A stretch of 64,000 nucleotides of DNA from an uncultured Poribacteria bacterium (lineage in GTDB: Bacteria; Poribacteria; WGA-4E; WGA-3G). The position numbers were made by a program, and so were the translations under genes. Under the pieces are notes generated by a model. The model had not been told where the DNA came from and ran no database searches. It saw only the letters and a program-made list of their open reading frames with translations. Positions 35,002 to 44,001 of the stretch are shown piece after piece. The stretch lies in assembly GCA_951828385.1 (NCBI GenBank), contig OX639973.1:1978470-2042469 (forward strand), in the 5' to 3' direction. Every line of letters starts with the position of its first letter. Position 1 is the stretch's first letter.

Positions 35002-36210
35002 ATGAAAATCCTTTTCCTATCGCCTACTGTCCCGTTCCCACTCACCGATGGCGGACGCATCCGGGTTTTTAACCTCCTTAAACAGGTTGCAGCGAAAAGC
35101 GATGTGACACTGCTCGCTTTGGAGACACAACCGACAGATACGGACGCGGTCCCCCAATTGCAGCAGTTAGGCATTCAGGTTCACCTCGTCCCCAACGCAC
35201 CGACACTTCCACGCGTATCATTGGGCACACTCGTCACCGCTTTTCTCAAACGGCAACCCATCACTGTCGCTCGCTATGCGCTGCCTACCTATCGCCAAAA
35301 ATTTCGGGAGCTCGTCGCGACTGAAGATTTCGATCTCGTCCATTATGAGATGTTTCACACGGCACAATTTCGGACGGACACCGACCTCCCCGGTGTGCTT
35401 TCACAACAGAACGTCGATTCCGCAATCTGGCGGCGACTCTGCAGTGAAACGACCAATCTGTTCTACAAACTCGCGTATTGGACACAGCAACTCGCATTCC
35501 AACGCTATGAACGGGTGCTAAGTCCAAAGTTTGACGCGGTCACGTGTACCTCTGACATTGACGCTGCCGTTTTTCAACAACACTGTGCCGAAGACAGCAT
35601 AGAGATCATCCCGAACGGTGTAGATGTCACGCATTTCCAACCCGATTTTACCTCTGAAGCCCCTGCGCACCTCATCTATATCGGGAGTATGGACTGGTAT
35701 CCGAATGAAGATGCTGTTGCTTTTTTCGCTGATGAGGTGTTACCACAGGTTCAGGAGAAAGTCCCCGATGTCCAATTTTCGATTGTCGGTGGCAACCCGT
35801 CAGCACGTGTGCAAAGGTTAGCCGAGAGAGAAGGCATTGGTGTCACAGGGCGGGTGCCGGAGATCAAACCCTATTTCGCCGAGGCGACGGTTTTTGTTGT
35901 GCCGTTGCGTATCGGGAGCGGCACGCGCCTGAAAATCCTTGAAGCGTTGGCGATGGGCAAATCGATTGTCTCTACGTCAGTCGGTGCGGAGGGGTTAGAC
36001 CTCAAAGACGGGGAGGAAATCTTCATTGCCGACGAACCGAAACCTTTTGCTGAGGCAGTCACCCGACTGCTCACAGACCCTTCACTCCGCCGTAGGATTG
36101 GCAAAAATGGACGCGCCCGCGTCGAACAAGATTACGATTGGCGAAGCATCGGCGAGAAACTCCACAACCTCTACACCAAGATTGGTCGGCGCGCGAATGG
36201 ACTTCATTAG
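35002..36210 (+). CDS. GT4-family glycosyltransferase
   Basis: A 402-residue GT-B glycosyltransferase. The N-terminal Rossmann domain opens KILFLSPTVPFPLTDGGRIR with the glycine-rich acceptor loop. The C-terminal nucleotide-sugar domain starts at LIYIGSMDWYPNEDA and contains GSGTRLKILEALAMGKSIVS (about 305-324), the EX7E-like donor motif of family GT4. It transfers a sugar from a nucleotide donor to a glycan or lipid; the substrate is unknown. Monocistronic by position. Confidence 0.9.
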   Translation: MKILFLSPTVPFPLTDGGRIRVFNLLKQVAAKSDVTLLALETQPTDTDAVPQLQQLGIQVHLVPNAPTLPRVSLGTLVTAFLKRQPITVARYALPTYRQKFRELVATEDFDLVHYEMFHTAQFRTDTDLPGVLSQQNVDSAIWRRLCSETTNLFYKLAYWTQQLAFQRYERVLSPKFDAVTCTSDIDAAVFQQHCAEDSIEIIPNGVDVTHFQPDFTSEAPAHLIYIGSMDWYPNEDAVAFFADEVLPQVQEKVPDVQFSIVGGNPSARVQRLAEREGIGVTGRVPEIKPYFAEATVFVVPLRIGSGTRLKILEALAMGKSIVSTSVGAEGLDLKDGEEIFIADEPKPFAEAVTRLLTDPSLRRRIGKNGRARVEQDYDWRSIGEKLHNLYTKIGRRANGLH

Positions 36211-36239
36211 TTGATTTTTGTTATCATATATGCTAACAT
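36211..36239 (+). promoter_or_regulatory. Probable promoter with TATGC extended -10
   Basis: TTGATT (36211-36216), 17-bp spacer, TAACAT (36234-36239) preceded by ATATGC. It lies right after the glycosyltransferase stop and predicts a leader of about 60 nt for the LamG-like gene at 36303. The ATATGCTA core recurs at 39549 and 52679. Confidence 0.5.
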
Positions 36240-36302
36240 TTAAGCAACGCGAACAAACCGCTTGAACCTCAAAAGCGAACTACTTAATAAGGAGCGACAA
36301 TA

Positions 36303-37031
36303 ATGAAACTCTTTACATTAACTTTGGCAGTCACCCTTCTACTGATGAGTGCCACTTTAGGGATTACTGGTGAAGATCCAGATTTAGTGGCGTACTTCCC
36401 ATTTGAAGGCAACCCCGAAGACGCATCTGGAAACGACAACCATGGCGAGATTACAGGCAAATCTGATTGGGTTAAAGGCAAATTTGGAGATGCCATCCAC
36501 TTAGACCCGGGAGCCTTTGTTGGGCTGCAAGTCTCCGATTCTCTCCACGGAGACATTTTCAAATCAGACCCGTTTACAATCTCCACTTGGATTAATCCGA
36601 ACTTTGAGGGGACCACATGGGAACACATCTGGCGGAGCCTGCCCGGTGCTGCCGGACATAATACCTTCTTTCTCAACAAAGACCAAGGACTCCTCTCTTG
36701 GCGCGGACAGGTCGGTGGCTGGACAGTCCTATGCCAGACCGATGGTGGCATCGTTGAAAAGGATAAGTGGATGCATGTAGCCGTCACAGGCGATGGCGAT
36801 AAATTCAAAATTTATGCCGATGGTGAGAAGGTCGCCGAAACCGACTTCCAAGAGACCCGTGGCGAAAACGTCACTTATCATCTTGGTGGTGAAGGCGGCG
36901 AGACTTTTGCGGGGTTATTGGACGATTACGCAGTCTTCACCCGCGATCTGGACGAGGATGAAATCAACCTAATAATGGAGGGCGTTGAGACGTTCTTGCC
37001 CGTCGAACCGAAAGGCAAACTCGCAACCTAA
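36303..37031 (+). CDS. Secreted LamG/concanavalin-like protein, tag cut by a stop
   Basis: A 242-residue exported protein: signal peptide (LFTLTLAVTLLLMSATLGI), then a LamG-like beta-sandwich (LVAYFPFEGNPEDASGND, FTISTWINPN, WMHVAVTGDGDKFKIYADGE, FAGLLDDYAVFTRDLDEDEI), likely for glycan binding. It ends VEPKGKLAT and a TAA at 37029-37031. The same frame then reads WADLKRSGVTLQR before a second stop at 37073. That is the remainder of the GK-TW-LK tag seen whole in the gene at 20754. So the stop has either removed the tag or is read through. AAGGAG precedes the ATG. Confidence 0.85.
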   Translation: MKLFTLTLAVTLLLMSATLGITGEDPDLVAYFPFEGNPEDASGNDNHGEITGKSDWVKGKFGDAIHLDPGAFVGLQVSDSLHGDIFKSDPFTISTWINPNFEGTTWEHIWRSLPGAAGHNTFFLNKDQGLLSWRGQVGGWTVLCQTDGGIVEKDKWMHVAVTGDGDKFKIYADGEKVAETDFQETRGENVTYHLGGEGGETFAGLLDDYAVFTRDLDEDEINLIMEGVETFLPVEPKGKLAT

Positions 37032-37110
37032 TGGGCAGACCTCAAACGCTCAGGAGTGACGTTACAACGATAGCGATAACAATTTATTAGACCTTCGCTG
37101 GCGGGGTCTC

Positions 37111-37268
37111 ATGAAGTTTAAGAAAATATTTCGGTAATTGACAGGCAATAAATTGCCCTACTACAAACGGTCAGGTTCGTAGTAGGGCGATTCTGCGGTG
37201 TACTCACCCAAATGCGAAGTGCATTATCGCACGTTCCGACATTACCGAATTAAAAAATTAATCTTCAT
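37111..37268. mobile_element. MITE-like element, copy 2 (158 bp)
   Basis: Left 29 bp and right 28 bp are identical to those of the copy at 7057-7173. It too sits between palindrome arms (GGCGGGGT on the left, AACCCCGCC on the right). The interior differs: TTGCCCTACTAC / GTAGTAGGGC (about 37153-37188), then a 32-bp unit TGCGGTGTAC...GTGCATT (37194-37225), then ATCGCACGTTCC, the flank also seen at about 4901. It fills most of the gap 37032-37333. Confidence 0.72.
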
Positions 37269-37333
37269 CCAACCCCGCCTACCGACAACAGATAACTGAT
37301 AACTAAACACCATCAACCAAAGGAAACGAACCC

Positions 37334-38968
37334 TTGCCAAAAGACAAAACCGCAACAGAACCGACCCAAACCACACTCCCCTTTCCATCCACAGACGAAG
37401 AACATCTGGATATCTCCACCCTCGAAACTTGGCTATTAGATGCCGCGAATACGATCCGAGGCGCGAGCGATGCCCCAAAATTCAAGGATTTCATTCTACC
37501 CCTCATCTTCTACAAACGCCTCTCCGATGTGTTCGACGATGAATTTGCCAAACAGATAGAAGAATTCGGCAGTGAAGAATTAGCACGCGAAATTGTTGAG
37601 GCAGACCACGAGGACGCACTCAAATCCGGACGGAACCCGATTGTCCGTTTTTACATTCCACCGGAATATCACTGGAAGGCACTCCGCAACCACGCCGCCG
37701 ATGGCCACTTGGGAGAGTTTGTCACTGAAGCGATGCGTGAGGTCGCGCGTCTGAACCCACTCCTGCAAGGGGTCCTTGATGTCAAGGATTTCAACGAAAG
37801 TCAGAGCGGACAGCGGACACTTGACGAGGAACGGTTGGAAGCACTGATTGGGGTGTTAAGCCGACATCGGCTCGGACTACAAGACACAGAACCTGACATC
37901 CTCGGACGTGCCTATGAGTATCTATTACGGAAATTCGCTGAAGGACAGGGACAAAGCGCGGGCGAGTTCTACACACCAAAAGAGGTCGGATGGTTAATGG
38001 CAAAACTCATTACCCCGGAACCCTACACCACTATTTATGATCCTGCATGCGGCTCAGGCGGCCTGCTTATCAAGCCACGCCTGCTATTTCAGCAGACGCA
38101 TCCAGACGACAAAAGCCAAGCACCCCAAATCTATGGACAAGAACTGACCCCCACCACCTACGCTATGGCAAAGATGAACGCTTTCCTGCACGACTTTATC
38201 GGTGCAGATATTCAGATCGGGGATACTTTCCGCAATCCGCGTTTCGTTGAGAAGAGTTCATCGCTCCAACGGTTTGACTATGTGGTTGCGAATCCGATGT
38301 GGAATCAGAAGGAATATGACGAGGCTTTTTACGAGAACGACAATTGGAGCCGATTTTCGGACGGCACCGCGCCGAGTTCGTCCGCTGATTGGGGATGGGT
38401 GCAGCACATCCTCGCCTCTCTAAAGAAAGATGGACGCGCAGCGATTGTGCTGGATACCGGTGCGGTTTCTCGGGGTTCTGGTAGTAAGCAGACCAATCGG
38501 GAACGCGATATCCGCGAGAAGTTTGTGGAAAGAGACTTGGTTGAAGGTGTAGTCCTTCTCCCCGAAAACCTGTTTTACAACACAACGGCACCAGGGATCA
38601 TTTTGTTGCTCAACCGAAACAAACCGACAGAACGCAAAGCACAGATACTGCTTATCAATCTCTCCCAGTATTTTGAGAAGGGGAAACCGAAAAATATCCT
38701 GACCGATGAAGGGATTGAAACAGCGACGGAAGTCTATCAGGCGTGGGAATCTCGTGAAAAGTTGAGCAATATTATCACCTTAGAAGATGCCCAAAAAACC
38801 GATTACAACCTGAGTCCCTCCCAATTTGTAGACGTAGGCGACAAGGTAGAGCACCGCCCAGTAGATGAGATTCTGGCGGACCTAACAGAAGCACGCATCG
38901 CCCGCGAAAAAGCAGATAAGGCGTTGGGTGATGTGTTGGCACGGCTTGGATTGAATGAACAGCATTAA
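37334..38968 (+). CDS. hsdM: Type I restriction-modification methyltransferase HsdM
   Basis: A 544-residue N6-adenine methyltransferase, the modification subunit of a type I system. The helical N-terminal domain (about 28-180, LETWLLDAANTIRG...FILPLIFYKRLSDVF) is followed by the SAM-binding core: QSAGEFYTPKEV, motif I DPACGSGG (236-243), and motif IV NPMW (320-323), a variant of NPPF/Y. The start is a TTG at 37334 after AAGGA. Normally hsdS follows directly; here it begins about 10 kb downstream at 49067, after three inserted genes. It pairs with hsdS and hsdR (53357). Confidence 0.95.
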   Translation: MPKDKTATEPTQTTLPFPSTDEEHLDISTLETWLLDAANTIRGASDAPKFKDFILPLIFYKRLSDVFDDEFAKQIEEFGSEELAREIVEADHEDALKSGRNPIVRFYIPPEYHWKALRNHAADGHLGEFVTEAMREVARLNPLLQGVLDVKDFNESQSGQRTLDEERLEALIGVLSRHRLGLQDTEPDILGRAYEYLLRKFAEGQGQSAGEFYTPKEVGWLMAKLITPEPYTTIYDPACGSGGLLIKPRLLFQQTHPDDKSQAPQIYGQELTPTTYAMAKMNAFLHDFIGADIQIGDTFRNPRFVEKSSSLQRFDYVVANPMWNQKEYDEAFYENDNWSRFSDGTAPSSSADWGWVQHILASLKKDGRAAIVLDTGAVSRGSGSKQTNRERDIREKFVERDLVEGVVLLPENLFYNTTAPGIILLLNRNKPTERKAQILLINLSQYFEKGKPKNILTDEGIETATEVYQAWESREKLSNIITLEDAQKTDYNLSPSQFVDVGDKVEHRPVDEILADLTEARIAREKADKALGDVLARLGLNEQH

Positions 38969-39042
38969 AAAAGCCATGCTGATATGTGCGATTTGGGTGT
39001 GTAAAGTTTTTGGCGCGTGAAAAATAAAAGTGCGCCCCTGTA

Positions 39043-39072
39043 GCATAGACTGTTAGTCTGTGGCACGTATCC
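39043..39072. repeat. AGACTGTTAGTCT hairpin repeat
   Basis: GTAGCATAGACTGTTAGTCT and then GTGGCACGTATCC. The last 20 bases (39053-39072) recur exactly at 39371-39390, and a near copy (AGACTGTCAGTCTGTGGCAC) lies at about 39401-39420. The two exact copies bracket the 296-bp element described next. Confidence 0.7.
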
Positions 39073-39368
39073 ATAGGTGTCAATTTTAGAAAAATGACCG
39101 CCTCCGCCCCCGGCCCGGTAGGTTCGGTTTTGCGGTGTACACACCCAAATGCGATCTGCATTCCTAACCGAACCGGATACTACGCGGAAACCTTGAAGAC
39201 TCCAAAAACCTCTTTAGTCCCGTAGGGTTTATTTGCTTGGGTATTTCTTCAGTATCTATGTAGGACCGTGTTTGCCCGAGACTCCTTAGCCCCGTAGGGG
39301 CGGCATCTGGCGGCATCTATAGAGACAGTCCTCCGAAATACCATGAAAATCGCTAAATTGACACCTAT
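39073..39368. mobile_element. 296-bp composite element with ATAGGTGTCAATTT inverted ends
   Basis: Ends ATAGGTGTCAATTT (39073-39086) and AAATTGACACCTAT (39355-39368) are perfect 14-bp inverted repeats, flanked by exact 20-bp direct repeats (39053-39072 and 39371-39390, offset by GA on the right). Inside are a filled palindrome with the 32-bp unit (39115-39176) and two hairpins of the CCCGTAGGG type (about 39216 and 39288). No open frame of note. It lies in the 624-bp gap between hsdM and the inserted defence genes. Confidence 0.65.
39115..39176. repeat. Palindrome filled with a 32-bp unit
   Basis: Arms CCGGTAGGTTCGGTTT (39115-39130) and CCTAACCGAACCGG (39163-39176) are separated by exactly 32 bp (39131-39162) starting TGCGGTGTAC and ending GATCTGCATT. 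The identical arms occur at 7103-7132 with nothing between them. Confidence 0.85.
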
Positions 39369-39450
39369 GATTAGTCTGTGGCACGTATCCGTTGTAGCAT
39401 AGACTGTCAGTCTGTGGCACGTATTTCCCAATCCGCAAAAATCCGTGATT

Positions 39451-39482
39451 TGCGGCGTACTCGCCCAAATGCGACCTGCATT
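39451..39482 (+). repeat. Stand-alone 32-bp unit
   Basis: TGCGGCGTAC...ACCTGCATT, 32 bp, same orientation and length as the units at 37194-37225 and 39131-39162, differing from them at only a few bases. It lies 50 bp upstream of the promoter of the TPR-PIN gene. Confidence 0.8.
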
Positions 39483-39531
39483 CAGACAACAATTGACAAA
39501 ATATTTACACATCCATGCGGTTTCCTAAATT

Positions 39532-39560
39532 TTGATTTAACAGCATAAATATGCTATAAT
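39532..39560 (+). promoter_or_regulatory. Strong promoter with overlapping palindromic operator
   Basis: TTGATT (39532-39537), 17-bp spacer, TATAAT (39555-39560) with a TATGC extended -10. A perfect palindrome AGCATA-AA-TATGCT (39542-39555) fills the spacer and touches the -10, where a bound repressor would block polymerase. The predicted start is near 39567, 26 nt before the TPR-PIN ATG; GGAG is at about 39578. Confidence 0.7.
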
Positions 39561-39592
39561 GTTGATAAACACTCGGTAGGAGCTGAAAATCC

Positions 39593-42500
39593 ATGACAAT
39601 ACTCGGTTTAGTACTCAAGGCTTACAATATTGTAGGCACTGGATTTTCTATTATTGGTGGTATCAACCACGCCATACAACATTTTTGCAAAACTACAGCA
39701 GAAGATCTTTTCAAAGAGTCTTTTGTTAAGGTGGTTAAGCAATACGCATCGGACTTCGCCGATCAAACTGACCCAAAAGCAGTTGAAGTTGATTCTAATT
39801 TACTTGATAGAGTTATTACTTCACTAAAAGATGCTGATATAGTCCAACTCACACGATTAAATGAAAGTGAGAAAATCGCGAAAATCACAACGCTTTTTCG
39901 GCACTGTATTATCGTCCCCAACCATCAATTGCCCGATATGGATTTTGAACATAGAATTCGCCCCATTATTCAGAGAGTGATTATTGACTTTTATGCACAA
40001 CTGCCATTCAAACAGGAAGCATTCAATCAAATTGTGCTTGAATTTATTCAAAATAGCACCACTGAGCAAACAAACACACATTCTATGCTATCGGACTTTG
40101 TAAGAGAAATTGAACAGGTGCAATTGGAAGTTAGTGAACGCTTAACCCAAGATATCCAAGCCATCAAAGATGACACCGAAAAAATTAAGGATGACAATAA
40201 GGAGATTAAGCAAACAACAAGTGCGACTTTAGATGTAGTTCGTGATATTAAATCTCTACTCGGTGTAAATACCTCTCTGTCAATAGAGACCGCAATTGCA
40301 AAAGAACATCAAGAACAAATAGACATTGCTCGAAAATTACTTAAGAGTCATAAACCTACGACTGCTTTTGAGTTATTAGAAACTCTGAAGAAACGAACAT
40401 GGAAAGATGCTTCGGATGATCTAAAGTTTAGCATTCTAACAAATATGGCAGCTGCTCAATTTACTCTCAATAACGAACAAGAAGCCGCAGAGTTGCTTCA
40501 TGAAGCATTTAACTATGATCCTAAAAACGAAAAAGCACTTTCTAACCGTGCTTTAGCATACCTCTTACAGGGAGAAACGGAAAAAGCTGCTGATTACGCA
40601 AAACAGGCATCGAAGATGAACTGTAAAAATACTGATGCCTACGTAATCCTTGTTGGAATTTCTGATGAGGAAGAACCCCTTGATGAAGTAATTGCTAAAG
40701 TTCCTGACTATTTGCATGAATCCCCACAAATTGCTTATGCTATCAGCGAGTTAGCAAGGCAACGTGAGAACTATGAAGCAGCGAAAAGATGGGGTGAAAT
40801 CATGGTGTCACAGGACCAGGAAAATGCTCCTGATTTCAAGGCTGCTTTTGCAACTACCTTGATTAAGCAAGTATTAGAAGATAATCTTGCAGTGGGTACC
40901 AGTCAACTTTATCAAGCACAAAAGGAACAACTACAAAGTGCAATAGGATTTCTTACTGAGGCATGGGATTGTGTTTCCAATACAGAATTAAAGGATTATA
41001 GAGCAGATTGGATCATTAGCAGAGGAATTGCACATTTTCACCTCAGCGAGTTAACACAAGCAACAGAAGATCTTGATACTGCCTTAGAAATTGAAAAATC
41101 AAATCCAACTTTGATAAAAAATCGTGCGTTATTAGCTTTTGAGTGTGGAGATATACCCAAAGCTGTTGAACTCTTGGAAAAAATCCAATCCGCACCGGAA
41201 GTGCCTGAAGCACCCATTATACTTGCTAATTTTTTCTTAGCGGATAAACGATTAGATGAAGCAATAACAAAACTTAACGATCTTTTGCAGACAGATTTGT
41301 CTCCAGAGCTTCAAGAAAAAGCAAGCCATTTGCTTATTGATGTTTATATTGCTGATAAACGTTTTGATGAAGCATTAGAAATTTCAATAGCGATGCGCGA
41401 GTCAACGCCAATGAGTATAGCGAATCTTGTTGATGCTGCTCGTATTTATAGTGCAAATGAAAAACGCGATGAAGCAATTGCTCTACTCAAAGAAGCATAC
41501 AACTATGTTCAGGATGGCGCAGAATTTCTTGATATTGTAATGTTGGCTGACCAACTCTACATTCATGAGTTATTTAAAGAAGCTGCTACGCTTTACGAAA
41601 AACTTGCTGACACGAATTTGAATTCTGAATTAACACAGTGGTTGATCAAAAGTTATTATGGCGCGGGAGAAATCGGGAAAGCACTCGAGATATGTCAGAG
41701 ACTTCGTGAGAAATATGGACCTCTTGAAAACATCTCCGAGATGGAGGTCGTGATTTATGAAGAAATCGGCGATATGAGTCAAGCCGAAACGGTATGTAAG
41801 GACTATTTGAAAAAATTTCCTAATGATATTGATATGCGAATCCGTCTTGGAATGGTTTATTTTCGTTCTAATAAAGAGACAAAGATTGATAAAGTGTTAG
41901 ATAGTTTTTCCGATTTCAAAAACTTTTCTTTCCTTAAGGATCTTTCTTTAGAGGCATGCGTTCAATTAGTCCAATTACATCAAATGAGATTTCAACCGGA
42001 AAAAGCACTGAAGATTATGTATGAAGTGCGAAGAACGTATTTCAATAATCCGGATGCTCACCTAAGATACATGTATATCTTCTTTTCTGTTCAAAAAGAT
42101 ATTTCTGATGTGCTGAAACCAACGCAAGTTGATAAGGACACAGCAGTACAAATCAACATTTCTGACGAAGACTATTGGTATATCATTGAAGAACGTGAAA
42201 ATGCAGATATCAAACGCGATGAACGTGATGTGAATAACCGTTTTGCTCAACAATTGCTCGGAAAAGAGAAAAATTCCGTGATAAGGATTGGAGAAAAGAC
42301 TGTAAAAATTGTTGATATCAAGAGTAAATTCTCTTATGCCTATCAAGAGAGTTTTCGTAAATACGAGCCTCTGTTTCCAACGGATGAAGGTGTGGAAACG
42401 GTTAAATTGGATGATTCTGAAGAAATTGATGATAAAGAAAGATTTCAACCGATGTTTGATAGGATTGATCGGCATCACGAATACATACTCGAAATTGAAG

Positions 42501-43999
42501 AACTATACAAAAAAGAAAACATAACAATCGGTTGTTTTACTAATTTAGTGGGTAGTAATAGTTTAGATACATGGGGTTCCCTCATGGGTAACCCTGAATT
42601 AGGGATTAGGTGTAATATTCGGGGTATTGAGGAAAGAAGCAGCATCCTTAACCGACTTCATGATTCCAAACCTAAACTTGTTGTAGATATTATTTCCCTA
42701 ATTACTTTACACAGCTTGGATGCTGCGGATATTGTGGTCAGCGCATTCGGAAAATTATGCATTGCTCAATCAACTATCGATGAATTACAGAGTATTATCA
42801 GTGAAAGAGAGGGAATGTGGTCTAAACGCGAGGGCATGATAGTTGGTAAACAAGGAAATCGGTACGTAAAACAAATTATCAACCCTGACGAAATGAAGCA
42901 GGGAATAGAATATCTAAAAGACATTATTCACTGGATTAGGCAGAACTGTGACATTGGTCAAGCCACTGCTGGGTCAGAGATGAACCAATTACGCAGGAGA
43001 GAACTCAATGACATGCTACAGCAGCATTTCCTTGATACTGTTCTTCTTGCAAGCCAACCAGAACACCTACTTTTCTCGGATGATGGACGGCTCAGACATT
43101 ATGCGAAAACAAGCCTCAATAGCGATGCAGGGACAAACTTTCAAATTGACGGTGTGTGGACACAAGTTTTATTGGAACACTGTGTTAATCAGAATCTCCT
43201 TGATGAAGTTGACTACGATGAGATGACGATAAAATTAGTTTGTTCTCGCTACTATCACACGCAATTTGATGCAGATTTGTTAATGGAAGTAGCTAAACGT
43301 TCAAATTGGAAACTCTCTGAGCCTTACAACAGTTTTGTGCTTGCCTTAGGTGAAGAACGAATGAATGGACATTCGGCATTAGACGTGGCAGTTGATTTTC
43401 TTTTTAAACTTTGGGAGGAATCAATTTTATTCAGAGAAAAAGAATTCTTGACGTTGGGTTTATTAACTGGACTTACTTATGAACGGTATACTCATGATGT
43501 ATTAAATCAACTCGCAAGGCAGATTCGGGTAAAATATAGAATATATACACCGAATCAGAATCATATTCTCAGACAAATCCGTAATTTTCAACAGATCTAT
43601 CCTCTTGAAGATAACTTCATGTTTTTGGCAGAAAATGATATTCGTCTTAAAGGAACACGGGTAGGCATTGAAACTATCCTATATGAATATATTCACAATA
43701 GCAAACTACCAGCAGTAATCGCCGATCACTATTATTATTCACTCACAGTGGAACAGGTTTACGCCACGATCTTATATTATCTTCAAAATCAAGAAAAAGT
43801 TGGTACATATCTGGAGGATTATCTAAAATACTGCCAAAATGCACGGGAGGAATATGAAAAAGATCCGCCACCCGGTGTTGCTCGTTTGCGTGAACTTATA
43901 GCAGAAAAGGAAGCTGTTTCTGATAATTCACACACGAACATCCCAAAAAATGGATCAGCCAGCACAACACAATCTCCATCCGAAAATGAACAGGAATAA
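39593..43999 (+). CDS. Giant TPR / GreAB-C-like / PIN-domain protein
   Basis: A 1468-residue soluble protein. Residues 1-170 form a helical N-domain, with a coiled coil at about 175-225 (EIEQVQLEVSERLTQDIQAI). TPR-like repeats run from about 245 to 840. A GreA/GreB C-terminal-like segment spans about 857-930 (VNNRFAQQLLGKEKNSVIRI). A PIN nuclease-like domain at about 1028-1200 has acidic residues D1032 (LVVDIISL), E1064 (TIDELQ), D1148 (FLDTVLLA) and D1163/D1164 (LLFSDDGRLR). The C-terminal 250 residues are helical. I recall TPR-GreAB-C-PIN proteins being proposed as RNA-cleaving effectors in prokaryotic conflict systems. AT-rich relative to hsdM; has its own promoter; followed at once by the DUF5615 gene. 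Confidence 0.82.
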   Translation: MTILGLVLKAYNIVGTGFSIIGGINHAIQHFCKTTAEDLFKESFVKVVKQYASDFADQTDPKAVEVDSNLLDRVITSLKDADIVQLTRLNESEKIAKITTLFRHCIIVPNHQLPDMDFEHRIRPIIQRVIIDFYAQLPFKQEAFNQIVLEFIQNSTTEQTNTHSMLSDFVREIEQVQLEVSERLTQDIQAIKDDTEKIKDDNKEIKQTTSATLDVVRDIKSLLGVNTSLSIETAIAKEHQEQIDIARKLLKSHKPTTAFELLETLKKRTWKDASDDLKFSILTNMAAAQFTLNNEQEAAELLHEAFNYDPKNEKALSNRALAYLLQGETEKAADYAKQASKMNCKNTDAYVILVGISDEEEPLDEVIAKVPDYLHESPQIAYAISELARQRENYEAAKRWGEIMVSQDQENAPDFKAAFATTLIKQVLEDNLAVGTSQLYQAQKEQLQSAIGFLTEAWDCVSNTELKDYRADWIISRGIAHFHLSELTQATEDLDTALEIEKSNPTLIKNRALLAFECGDIPKAVELLEKIQSAPEVPEAPIILANFFLADKRLDEAITKLNDLLQTDLSPELQEKASHLLIDVYIADKRFDEALEISIAMRESTPMSIANLVDAARIYSANEKRDEAIALLKEAYNYVQDGAEFLDIVMLADQLYIHELFKEAATLYEKLADTNLNSELTQWLIKSYYGAGEIGKALEICQRLREKYGPLENISEMEVVIYEEIGDMSQAETVCKDYLKKFPNDIDMRIRLGMVYFRSNKETKIDKVLDSFSDFKNFSFLKDLSLEACVQLVQLHQMRFQPEKALKIMYEVRRTYFNNPDAHLRYMYIFFSVQKDISDVLKPTQVDKDTAVQINISDEDYWYIIEERENADIKRDERDVNNRFAQQLLGKEKNSVIRIGEKTVKIVDIKSKFSYAYQESFRKYEPLFPTDEGVETVKLDDSEEIDDKERFQPMFDRIDRHHEYILEIEELYKKENITIGCFTNLVGSNSLDTWGSLMGNPELGIRCNIRGIEERSSILNRLHDSKPKLVVDIISLITLHSLDAADIVVSAFGKLCIAQSTIDELQSIISEREGMWSKREGMIVGKQGNRYVKQIINPDEMKQGIEYLKDIIHWIRQNCDIGQATAGSEMNQLRRRELNDMLQQHFLDTVLLASQPEHLLFSDDGRLRHYAKTSLNSDAGTNFQIDGVWTQVLLEHCVNQNLLDEVDYDEMTIKLVCSRYYHTQFDADLLMEVAKRSNWKLSEPYNSFVLALGEERMNGHSALDVAVDFLFKLWEESILFREKEFLTLGLLTGLTYERYTHDVLNQLARQIRVKYRIYTPNQNHILRQIRNFQQIYPLEDNFMFLAENDIRLKGTRVGIETILYEYIHNSKLPAVIADHYYYSLTVEQVYATILYYLQNQEKVGTYLEDYLKYCQNAREEYEKDPPPGVARLRELIAEKEAVSDNSHTNIPKNGSASTTQSPSENEQE

Positions 44000-44001
44000 A
44001 G

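Noticed and set aside
39043-39482. Possible CRISPR array (repeated hairpins)
   Set aside because: Repeat lengths and spacings are irregular, orientation is mixed, and no cas genes are near. These are dispersed palindromes.
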